NCBI GenBank assembly: GCA_002420305.1
Contig: DIHT01000072.1
Location: 1,590 to 16,299 of the forward strand
DNA from: Akkermansiaceae bacterium UBA5689
GTDB lineage: Bacteria; Verrucomicrobiota; Verrucomicrobiia; Verrucomicrobiales; Akkermansiaceae
Length of the DNA: 14,710 nt
Direction: 5' to 3'
Part shown: piece after piece, positions 7,173-14,710 of the stretch
Layout of the letters: each line of letters starts with the position of its first letter
How positions within the stretch are numbered: position 1 is the first letter of the stretch
Notes under the pieces: generated by a model
Told to the model about the DNA's origin: nothing
Database searches by the model: none
Seen by the model: only the letters and a program-made list of their open reading frames with translations
Made by a program: the position numbers and the translations under genes

Positions 7173-10100
7173 TCATGGAGTAGTTCGACCCAGTGGGGAA
7201 GAAAGCGTTTTCCCCTGTCGGTAGAGTTTCAGGCGTTCCTGTTGCTCCCTCTGCTTGCCTGGACGCTGGCCGGCCTCCAGGAGTGCGATGACTTTCAAGG
7301 TTGTCTGAATTGCTGCTGGAAACTGATTCGCAGCGGCGTGAGCAGCCGCGAGAGTAGAGAGAAGAGCTGGGTCATCGGTAGCGCCCGGAGCCTGCATCAT
7401 GAATTTTGCGTAACGGAGGGATTCCGCTCCATTTCTTACAGAGGATTTGCTCGCGGTGGCCAAGAGCCACGAAATTCTGTTCAGGGCCGGAATCTGCCTT
7501 GGTGTGTAGTTCAGGCTTGTGAGAAAAGAGGACAGAGCTTCCGCTTCTTTATCTTCCCGAAGAAAAATTTCGCCAAACTGGAAGTGTACGGCTCCGAGTT
7601 GCATGTTCCGTTTTTGTTCTGCCGGAATACCGGGGTTTCCGGGAGGGGCTTCGTGCTTGTCCAGAAAGCTGAGCAGGGAGGCACGGGCCTCTTCGAGATA
7701 GGCTCCTTCCATGGAGGCTCTCGAAAGTGCTACGGGATCCGCAGGAAAATATTTTTTGGCCCATACTCCCTCGAAGGGAACGGCAGCCTCAAGCGCGGAC
7801 TGAGGGTTCCTTCCAAGCTTCTCAAGGTCCGACATGATGCGTGATACCTCTACCGGACCTTTATAGATCGCGCTGAGCCATCCTCCCCGGTCGATCAGAA
7901 AACTTACTGGTACCGGCATCTGATGATGACGGTAGACAGTCGCTAGAATCGATTGCTGAAGAAGCGAGAGGAGTCGTTCATCCGCCATCCCTCCAACACC
8001 TCGAAAACCAAATTTCTCCAGAGCTCGTGCGGCATCCCTCGGAGTAATCTGTTCATCTGGATTGAGGTGGTCGACGTTCAGGGCGATAACCCTGATACCT
8101 TTGGATTCGAGCAAGCTACGAGAGCTCTCAAATGCCTCCAGTTCGGAAGCGCAAGGTGTGCACCAACTCGCCCAGAGATTGATGAGAACCGCCGTGCTTG
8201 CAGTCAGTCGAGTAATGCTTTGTGCCTTGCCCGAGAAATCCTGGTAGCTGAGCTCGGGAATCTTGAGAGGTTGCGAGAGCCGGATGCGAGCGACCTCCGT
8301 CGCTTCGGGGAGGCTGATTGGCTTAGCGGGAAGACTTATGGACTCTCTCTTGCCTGCCTCTATCGCTTGCCCACGCCCCTGCGTCAGGATCCAGCGTTTC
8401 CCTTCCTCGATCTCTTTAAATTCTTCTTCCGCCCCGCCCGCCCAGCGGACCTTTGCCGCCACAAGACGCTTGTCCGCGGCTCCAAGGCCAAAGTGAATCC
8501 ACTTACTCGATTGGCTCATCAGGCCATTACCAGCGTGGAGGGTCTTTACCCGGCGCTGGGTAGCGTCAGAGAATATGAGTTCGACCTGCGACCCAATGGC
8601 ATCTCGGGAACATTTGCTCGCCGGGTTGCCCGTCAGTCTGAAGGAAATCCAGCGGGAGCTCTCCGGAGGAATCTTGTTCTGAAGGAACTGTAGACGAGGA
8701 GCGGAGCGGTTGGAGAACCAGAGATCCAGGTCTCCATCGTGGTCCCAATCCGTAAGTGCAAGGCCTCTTCCATCCGAGGGCATTCCAAACCCACTGAGCG
8801 TTGAGATGTCGGCGAAGTCACCCTGCCCGGTGTTCAGGAAGGCACAATGCCGCTCCCTCCCGCTGAAGGAGGAGCCATCCCGAATGCGTTGGGCGAGATC
8901 GCTGAAAGCTCGAAGGTAGCCCTTGGTTCCCTCGTCTGGACTACTTGTCTCGGGGGCTTGCGACACGACCTGCCGCCAGTAGAAACTTCACAAGTCATCC
9001 GGATCTCTCTGAGTGATGAATCCGTTGGTTACGAGGAGGTCCTCCCATCCATTGTTATCGAGGTCAGCGAAGAGGGAACTCCATGCCCATCGGCCCATGG
9101 TGGTGCCGGAGGAAACGCTGACATCCTTGAAGCGCCCCTGGCCAAGGTTCTGGAAAAGTGAATTTCCTCTTGCGTGGCGCTGATAGAGCGCTCGCGTTTC
9201 GGCTTTGCCCCCACTCTTGAATTTCTCCTGAAAAGCAATGCGGTTGCCGGCCGAGGAGAACATGTTTCCAACGTAAAGGTCGGCAAGTCCGTTGTTGTCA
9301 AAATCACCCCAGCATGCAGACATGCCGGCTGCGACATCCCGCACCCCGGCCTCGGTAGCTACATCGGTGAAAGTGGGTTTGCCAGATTCCCGGAGGGCAT
9401 TGCGGTAGAGGTTATTTCCGCCAAAATCATTGGCGACGTAGAGGTCCATATCCCCGTCCTGGTCGTAGTCTTCCCAGCTGGCGGAATACGAGAACTTGCT
9501 GTTGCCGGGATGCAGACCCACTTCCTTGGTCACATTGCGGAAGCGCAGGCTTCCTTCGTTCCTCAGTAGTTCGTTGCGGCCTCCATTGGTAGCATCATGG
9601 TAGGGTAGTGGCCTTGCCACAAAGGAGTGGCGGTTTGCTCCAGCTCGTTGCACGTAGCAGCTGGCAAAGAGGTCGAGATCTCCATCTTCGTCATAATCCG
9701 CCGCCGCCAGAGAATATGGAACTGCGGAAGGGAAGCTTTTTGCGGTTACCGGAGAAAAAGTTCCCGTTCCATCATTTTCAAGGATGAGAATCCCTGAAGC
9801 CATTGCGATGGCTGTATCCTGATCCCCGTCATTATCCAAGTCGGCGAACAGTGATCCAAAGCTGTGATCGAGAAGTCCAACTCCAGATTCCCGGGATCGA
9901 TCAAGAACTGTGCCATCCTGCTGCTGAACGAACAGTCTGTTGGGGAGGCCGCCGCCGTCGCAAAGGTAGATGTCATCAAGTCCGTCATTATTGATGTCGG
10001 CGGCAGCGAGTCCGTGCCAGCCCCCAATTTCGATGCCAAGAAGAGTCTCAATCCGGCCTACCCAGTGATCCATTCCATGGACGACCTGAGCCTTCTCCTC

Positions 10101-10739
10101 AAAGGAAGCAAGCACTGCGCCTGTGGAATCTGCCAAACTTCCTCCACTACCCCGAAGGCACTCCTCATGGCTGGTGACTTTTAAATCCAGAAGGGCAGGA
10201 GGATCATCCTTGGTCCACTGGGCGGTCCATCTGGCATTTATCTGCAGCCTTGCATCGGCAATCTGAACATTGAGTGCAGTGGTTGCTGTTTCTCCAGAGA
10301 GGTCGACTTTGACGACTTTAATTTCGGCCATTGCCGCCTTATCGCTGCTGAACTTACCGCGGAGATCTTGGAGAGCCACAGAAAGATCCATTGGCTCGCC
10401 CTCGGTATTGCTAGCCCGTTGGACATGAAAGGCTCCGCCAGCAGGAAGAGAGTTCATGAGGAATCCGCTCAGGGGGTGGCACGTTCCCGCTGGGGGAGTT
10501 GTAATCTTGGCACGGAGAAAGTCCTTGATTTCTTTCAGCTGGAGCCCGGTCGCGGAGGCAAAAACCTCGGTCTCCCACTCCGAGAGCGTTGGGTCAGGAT
10601 CTGAATTAATTGGTTCCGGCGCTGACCGGGATCCGTTCCAAGCAGGGTCGGGACGTGGCGGCTCTTCTTTCTTCTGTTGACAGGCCGAGGACAGCATTGT
10701 CAGGAAGAGCAGACTGGCCAAGCGAGAGGAAGAAAGCAT
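7173..10739 (-). CDS. FG-GAP / ASPIC-UnbV / thioredoxin / TPR lipoprotein with in-frame UGA (candidate selenoprotein)
   Basis: Read through TGA 8988-8990 this is one 1188-residue protein; otherwise it is two same-frame pieces (8988-10739 and 7173-8966). Order: export signal with Cys20 (MLSSAC, an imperfect lipobox); N-terminal domain about 55-195, not recognised; FG-GAP/VCBS calcium loops starting at 248, 300, 348, 424, 479 and 559 (DINNDGLDD, DLDNDGDQD, DYDEDGDLD, DYDQDGDMD, DFDNNGLAD, DLDNNGWED); UGA as residue 584, in DDL-U-SFYWRQVV; seventh loop DWDHDGDLD at 664; ASPIC/UnbV about 696-791; TlpA-like thioredoxin about 831-980 with intact WCTPC at 859-863; TPR-like helices about 1030-1150. 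The seven loops suit one seven-bladed propeller, broken by the UGA after blade six. The whole order matches a fusion known in planctomycetes and verrucomicrobia. The reaction is unknown; a thiol-disulfide role outside the cytoplasm is plausible. If the UGA is not recoded, the gene is a fresh pseudogene or contains a base error. Other genes here use TGA as stop and TGG for Trp, so the code is not globally changed. Confidence 0.85.
8957..8979 (-). promoter_or_regulatory. Candidate bacterial SECIS hairpin
   Basis: Directly after the in-frame UGA the mRNA can fold GCGGC-AGGUCGU-GUCGC: arms 8972-8976 and 8960-8964, loop 8965-8971. The stem has five pairs, one a G-U. Past a G-A mismatch, two further pairs (U8978-A8958 and C8979-G8957) may extend it. 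The loop begins 17 nt after the UGA and carries two G residues in its first three positions. Bacterial SECIS elements are described as hairpins 16-37 nt downstream with a G among the first two loop bases. The GGUC in the loop is the same tetranucleotide SelB contacts in E. coli fdhF, at nearly the same distance. The stem is short, and the region also encodes protein, so chance is possible. Confidence 0.5.
8988..8990 (-). other. In-frame UGA codon, proposed selenocysteine 584
   Basis: The codon reads GAU GAC UUG UGA AGU UUC UAC UGG on the mRNA, giving D-D-L-U-S-F-Y-W. The reading frame before and after is identical, and coding character continues for about 600 codons. The next in-frame potential start, GTG at 8966, encodes the second Val of WRQVV. 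It has no properly spaced ribosome site and sits inside the hairpin loop, so re-initiation there is unlikely. A single base change from TGC, TGT or TGG would also explain the codon. Confidence 0.55.
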
Positions 10740-10858
10740 TGGTGAAGAGAACTTTCCAGCAAGGAGAACCTTCCGTCAACTATCTGCCGAATCTAATCCA
10801 ATGAGGTTTAGGAGATTCCGCCAAAATATGGAGGGATATGGGAGGAAAGCGGACCGGA

Positions 10859-13800
10859 CTACTGTCTGATCGCAATCCTTACGCGAGTGTATCGGGTCGA
10901 GTTCCCGGAAGCAGGAATCTGGTCCCGGATGGTAACAGTTTCCGTTCCATCACCATTATCTCGAGGTTCACCAACAGTTTCTTCTGAGGGGTTCCAGCTT
11001 ATCAGATCGTTTGAGAATTGAACCTCGTAGGAGAGATCAAGAGCGTCCTTCTGCCTTCGAAAGGAGAGGGCCAGATAGTCCGCGCCATCGTGCTCTACCA
11101 ATGAGGCGCGGTAATTATTGCCGGCATCACTGGTGGTCGGGTTGCGACCAAATCCATACTCCATCACAGTATTCAGGGTATCTGCATCAAGATCCACCGA
11201 CTCTCCAGAGATCGCGGGGTCAGAAACGGACTCCTCGGAAAAATTCTGGTACTTCCACGAGGAGAAAGTAACGGCAAAAGTTGAAGAGGAAATGCCGGGA
11301 TCTCCTCCCTGCTCAAGGCTGACACCCCAATTGGCGGGGCGATCGAAGTCAGTGATTGGAGTGGTGGCTGGATTGCGCGCGACGAGCGAATGCCCTGCGT
11401 CGTCGGTGGCATCATACCATGCATCGTTGTAGCTGAATTCGAGGATGTTCTCGCCCTCCGCATCCAGAATCTGGAGCTGCTCCCCATCATTACTGAGTTT
11501 GCCTGTGTATTCCCCGGCGACATTATCTGTCCGTTGATATCGTAAATTAAAGGCGGTCAGGTTTGCTACCACCAGAATATGCTGGCCCGCTGCGAGGATG
11601 GTCTGCGGTGGAAAGGACAGTGAGATTCCCTCCACGAAACTGGCTCCACTGATATCCAGAGGAATCGATCCTGTATTTGTCAGCTCGACGAATTCGAAGT
11701 CCTCTGCCGTGAGGGTGGGATCAATTGCAAGTTCACTTTCGGTGGGTGGTGCAGGAGCAAAAAGGATTTCGGTTATCCTCAGGAAGTCCTGTCCGGGTGT
11801 TGGGCTTCCTGGGTAGGAAATGGTATTAATTACTACTCCCATTTCGTTTTTAAGCGTAAGGGTCTCTCCTCGAGCGGAGAGCTGACCATCATAGCCGCTG
11901 ATGAGATAGCGTTTCTCGCCCGCTTTGGGGCTGATGCTTCGCTCTCGAAATCCCCGGGCGTCCCGCGCTACGTTAAGGCGCCCTCGTGCGGGTATGACTG
12001 TGCCTGCAGGGAAAGAAAAGGAGATGCCTCCTGAAACCTCCCAATTTGAGCAGTCGATTGCGGTTCGGTTGGGATTCACGAGGAGGAAGTATTCTCCACT
12101 CTGGTCGGGTGAAGCGCCTCTTGCCGCTGGGTTATAGTCGACGGTTCCGAACCTGATGACCGGAGTCTCCGGCTGTCCGGCAGGAATCTCACTCAGCCCG
12201 TAGAGCTGATTGCGCCGCCCCGGAATGTGCTCGACCTTGATTCGGTTTGCCGCTTCCCGAAGGGTATTGCGATTACCCCAAGATCCCCATTTCCTGTAAT
12301 CGAGATCGGCATCATCGTTTCCTCTCTGAGCGTTGTTATCGTTAGGGTCAATGAGAGCAGTCAGCTCATCGACTCTGTCGGGGAGGTAACTGACGGGAGA
12401 GGAAGCAGGTCCAATGAGCTGATCCATCAGGGTTCGTACTCGACGCAAGTACATCTGGTTCAGGGTCGTATCGTTGAAGACAAAGGTCTTAAGACGGTTT
12501 GAGGCTCCGGCCCGTAGATTATTATTTGTAAAGGTATCATCAAAGTACGCTGGTCCACTGACCCAGTTGCGCCCCAAGCAAAGGTCAATATCCCACACCA
12601 GTGGCCGCCACTCCCCAGTCCCTAGAGTATCCCGGTAGAGGTAGTAATTCTTGTGACCATGATCTCTGTTGTTCGTGAGATCGAGCGCTGCAAGGTAGTT
12701 GATGGTTCCGGGGATATCGATATTGTCGTAGCCGTATTGAAGCCTAGCTTCTCCCGACAGGCCGAGCCCGGTTATGAGGTCCTGAAGATCACGATTATTT
12801 TCATTCTTCCGGGTTTTCTTGTTTATTCCACTGCTTGAGGAATCTAGCCGGTTGTACATCTTGTAGAGGGCACCTTCAGGGTCCAGTCCCACTCGGTCCA
12901 GATACCGGTCATCGCCATCTTCCACCATGTCCGCTACACTGAAGAAGGATCCGTTTTGCTGGATCCGGACCGGAAAAGCGAAGTGTGCGGGCTCTCCCGA
13001 GCGGCGGACCATCTCGTAGCCGAGGGTATTCCGTGTTTTTGACTTATCCGCCCAGTTCGTGAGCATGTTGATGTCTTTCACCCGCCCTTCGCCTTCCTGA
13101 AAGAGAAAGCGGTTGCTCTTATTGAAATCAAAATCGTAGCTCTTCTTCGGGAAGCCCCCCGTCGACTGTCCATGTCGATCTGCTTGGATGTTATCGTAGA
13201 ATTCCCCGAGGTAGTAGACCGATCCACGGGAGCCGCTCGTTGTGTTGGCCCCTCCGGGATTGGAGGTAAACCAGTGGAAGATGGGAAGGTTGGAATTTGT
13301 CACGGAGGCATCCGCGGCAATCGTTCCGAAGTACTCTGGCGAGTCTCTTGGGTCGGGGAACTGGGGTTGCTTGGCGGTAACGCCCGCTGTGTCCGTGGCC
13401 AGCACTTTCCAGCGTAGCATTTCTCCTCGGCTGAGGTCGCTGGTTGAGATTGTAGCGGTATAGATTCCATCACCAGCGAAGGCGTCACCCCCTCGCCCGT
13501 CATCCAGCATGGGAGAAGTAGTTTCCTGATCATACATGACCCGCCAGATCAGGCTCACGGTTTCGACCGGGTGCATGGTCGGACGGACCTCTGCCTCGAT
13601 GACCACACTTGTCGTGCCGAAAGATCCTTCGTAGATGGTGACAGTCTGGTCGGTGCCGTCTGATCCATCCTGATCAAAGGGGCCACTGTCGACGAGGAAA
13701 TCCAGACGGTCTCCCTCATTCAGATTTCTTATGATTGAGAAATCGACCGGCCCCCCATCTGTGAGCTGGGAGAAGATTTCATTCCCTTCATGGAAAACTC

Positions 13801-14710
13801 GTCCAGTTGTGCCATCCCCAGAGGCGCTGAGGTTATGAAAGGTTCCCGCGATGGTGTGCAGACCAGAGGTGTCAGAGACCCACCTTCGAATCGGATACTG
13901 CTCGGGACCTGGATTAGAGTCATTAGGGTGCATGCTGGTGGCTTCCAGAGAAGTCCATGGGGAGGAAGCCGAGGTGTTGGCATCCCAGGCATTTCCGGAC
14001 CACTCCTGCGTTGTGCCGTTCCATGGCCCTCCTTGTTCGCCACCTGTGAAGGGAATGAAGCTCGTATCCGGATCATAAGGCCCTGCGCCCTCCTGATAGC
14101 CGTAAAACCAGTCAAGCGCGCCCTGATTGCCCGAGAATTCTTCAGCTGAGTCAGCCACCACCGGGGGTGTGGCCGTAGCGAGGGTAATCGGAGGAATATT
14201 TCTGGTGACATTCCGGATCAGCGGGCCCACTGAGGAATTTCCAGTGTTGTTTGGCGCGTTGGGGCTTGGGACAGCGAAGTAGGCAGGGGTACTTGTCCCG
14301 CTTGAGCTAAGGGCCTCGAGTTCTGGAACGATCAGGAAGTCCGAGCTTCCCGTGGAAACATTGAGCCCGTGGATACAGAGAACATTTTCCCCCAACGATA
14401 GGAGAGAGGGAGAGATATCATAATTATCATACACCACGGCCTGACTATCACTATGGCTGGCCGTCGCGCTCGATTGGTAGTTCAGTTCGTCGGTTGACGG
14501 GGCGTTTTCCTCTGCAATCGGAAGGGGATTTCCGTTGAGGTAGGCAACGAAGCCATCATCCCACTTCATTTTCAGATTCAGGGCAGACAGAGAAGATGGA
14601 TCTGGGGCAGTGAAGGGGATCCGAATGTAAACGGAGGTTGCTTCGCTGAACATCTGCTCCTCGACGTCAGTTTCAATCAGGAGGTCGTAGGCATCGGGGC
14701 TGCCCGTGGC
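10859..14710 (-). CDS. CotH-kinase and lamin-tail domain secreted protein (5' end outside window)
   Basis: The frame stays open through the right edge; residues before the ATG at 14653 (DAYDLLIETDVEEQ) fit the upstream part of the same module, so the true start lies outside. Modules in order: galactose-binding-like beta-sandwich (SVYIRIPF, WDDGFVAYLNG, about 14660-14300); a second beta-sandwich (DWFYGYQEGAG ... RRWVSDTSG ... DRLDFLVDSG, about 14150-13640); an Ig/FN3-like segment (VSLIWRVMYD, AGDGIYTATI); a CotH-kinase-like domain (about 13310-12540: LPIFHWF, YYLGEFYDN, KKSYDFDFN, LVWDIDLCLG at 12573-12602); two lamin-tail domains (EYFLLVNPN near 12080; FVELTNTGSIPLDISG near 11680); and a C-terminal beta domain with MEYGFGRNP, common at the ends of verrucomicrobial surface proteins. 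CotH homologs can phosphorylate secreted proteins, but activity is unproven here. Lamin-tail modules are usually taken as surface-attachment or DNA/ligand-binding units. Unusual for its nested modules. Confidence 0.93.
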   Translation of the reverse strand, partial: ATGSPDAYDLLIETDVEEQMFSEATSVYIRIPFTAPDPSSLSALNLKMKWDDGFVAYLNGNPLPIAEENAPSTDELNYQSSATASHSDSQAVVYDNYDISPSLLSLGENVLCIHGLNVSTGSSDFLIVPELEALSSSGTSTPAYFAVPSPNAPNNTGNSSVGPLIRNVTRNIPPITLATATPPVVADSAEEFSGNQGALDWFYGYQEGAGPYDPDTSFIPFTGGEQGGPWNGTTQEWSGNAWDANTSASSPWTSLEATSMHPNDSNPGPEQYPIRRWVSDTSGLHTIAGTFHNLSASGDGTTGRVFHEGNEIFSQLTDGGPVDFSIIRNLNEGDRLDFLVDSGPFDQDGSDGTDQTVTIYEGSFGTTSVVIEAEVRPTMHPVETVSLIWRVMYDQETTSPMLDDGRGGDAFAGDGIYTATISTSDLSRGEMLRWKVLATDTAGVTAKQPQFPDPRDSPEYFGTIAADASVTNSNLPIFHWFTSNPGGANTTSGSRGSVYYLGEFYDNIQADRHGQSTGGFPKKSYDFDFNKSNRFLFQEGEGRVKDINMLTNWADKSKTRNTLGYEMVRRSGEPAHFAFPVRIQQNGSFFSVADMVEDGDDRYLDRVGLDPEGALYKMYNRLDSSSSGINKKTRKNENNRDLQDLITGLGLSGEARLQYGYDNIDIPGTINYLAALDLTNNRDHGHKNYYLYRDTLGTGEWRPLVWDIDLCLGRNWVSGPAYFDDTFTNNNLRAGASNRLKTFVFNDTTLNQMYLRRVRTLMDQLIGPASSPVSYLPDRVDELTALIDPNDNNAQRGNDDADLDYRKWGSWGNRNTLREAANRIKVEHIPGRRNQLYGLSEIPAGQPETPVIRFGTVDYNPAARGASPDQSGEYFLLVNPNRTAIDCSNWEVSGGISFSFPAGTVIPARGRLNVARDARGFRERSISPKAGEKRYLISGYDGQLSARGETLTLKNEMGVVINTISYPGSPTPGQDFLRITEILFAPAPPTESELAIDPTLTAEDFEFVELTNTGSIPLDISGASFVEGISLSFPPQTILAAGQHILVVANLTAFNLRYQRTDNVAGEYTGKLSNDGEQLQILDAEGENILEFSYNDAWYDATDDAGHSLVARNPATTPITDFDRPANWGVSLEQGGDPGISSSTFAVTFSSWKYQNFSEESVSDPAISGESVDLDADTLNTVMEYGFGRNPTTSDAGNNYRASLVEHDGADYLALSFRRQKDALDLSYEVQFSNDLISWNPSEETVGEPRDNGDGTETVTIRDQIPASGNSTRYTRVRIAIRQ

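Noticed and set aside
7074..7844. Plus-strand ORF of 256 codons opposite the TPR region
   Set aside because: Antisense to a clearly coding region with recognisable TPR helices; no domain or start signal of its own.
7953..8693. Plus-strand ORF of 246 codons opposite the thioredoxin and ASPIC/UnbV region
   Set aside because: Antisense shadow of a conserved domain region; no family resemblance.
7173..8966. Treating the second half of the FG-GAP protein as an independent gene starting at GTG 8966
   Set aside because: No ribosome site at usable spacing, no signal peptide, the protein would begin mid-motif (WRQVV) with a single propeller blade, and the frame is identical to the upstream ORF.
8960..9000. 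Programmed frameshift joining the two FG-GAP ORFs
   Set aside because: The two ORFs are already in the same frame (distance from the stop to the next start is a multiple of three), so only a stop codon needs to be passed.
10740..10858. Near-repeat ATATGGAGG/GATATGGGAGG and possible promoter between the CotH gene and the lipoprotein gene
   Set aside because: Two imperfect copies of about ten bases and no convincing -35/-10 pair or terminator hairpin; too weak to annotate.

Overview
The window looks like chromosome of a member of the Planctomycetota-Verrucomicrobiota group, most probably Verrucomicrobiota. This rests on protein families: large secreted CotH-kinase/lamin-tail proteins, PA14 and LamG modules, several PQQ-like beta-propellers opening with the WNQFRGP motif, and a FG-GAP/ASPIC-UnbV/thioredoxin/TPR fusion. 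No RNA gene, insertion sequence, CRISPR array or phage gene was recognised. Six protein genes fill nearly all the sequence. Two of them run off the window edges.

Layout: (1) 1-2442, plus strand, left-truncated. It carries the C-terminal end of a metallophosphoesterase domain, then a membrane helix, then PA14, galactose-binding-like and LamG modules. (2) 2468-3994, minus strand, a secreted PQQ-like propeller with inserted EF-hand-like loops, convergent with gene 1. A divergent intergenic region of about 300 bp follows. (3) 4293-5816, plus strand, a second exported PQQ-like propeller. (4) 5829-7109, minus strand, a third PQQ-like propeller, convergent with gene 3 and preceded by a very strong ribosome binding site. 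(5) 7173-10739, minus strand, a 1188-codon lipoprotein gene with one in-frame TGA at 8988-8990. (6) 10859-14710, minus strand, truncated at its 5' end by the right edge: a CotH-kinase and lamin-tail protein. Genes 6, 5 and 4 are co-oriented and may be partly co-transcribed. Only 63 bp separate genes 5 and 4.

The most notable item is gene 5. A simple ORF caller would split it into two proteins of 583 and 597 residues. Both lie in the same frame, separated only by TGA and seven sense codons. The TGA falls between the sixth and seventh FG-GAP blades, so termination there would leave an incomplete propeller and strand the ASPIC/UnbV, thioredoxin (WCTPC) and TPR parts. Immediately downstream is a small hairpin with apical loop AGGUCGU starting 17 nt after the UGA. 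This matches the spacing and G-rich loop expected of a bacterial SECIS element, and its loop recalls that of E. coli fdhF. The best reading is a candidate selenoprotein in a family I do not know to contain selenocysteine. A nonsense mutation or sequencing error is the main alternative.

All the proteins appear to act outside the cytoplasm: signal peptides, a lipobox-like cysteine, or a membrane helix followed by extracytoplasmic modules. The shared theme is surface or periplasmic beta-propellers and beta-sandwich binding modules, some nested inside one another. Their substrates cannot be read from the sequence.
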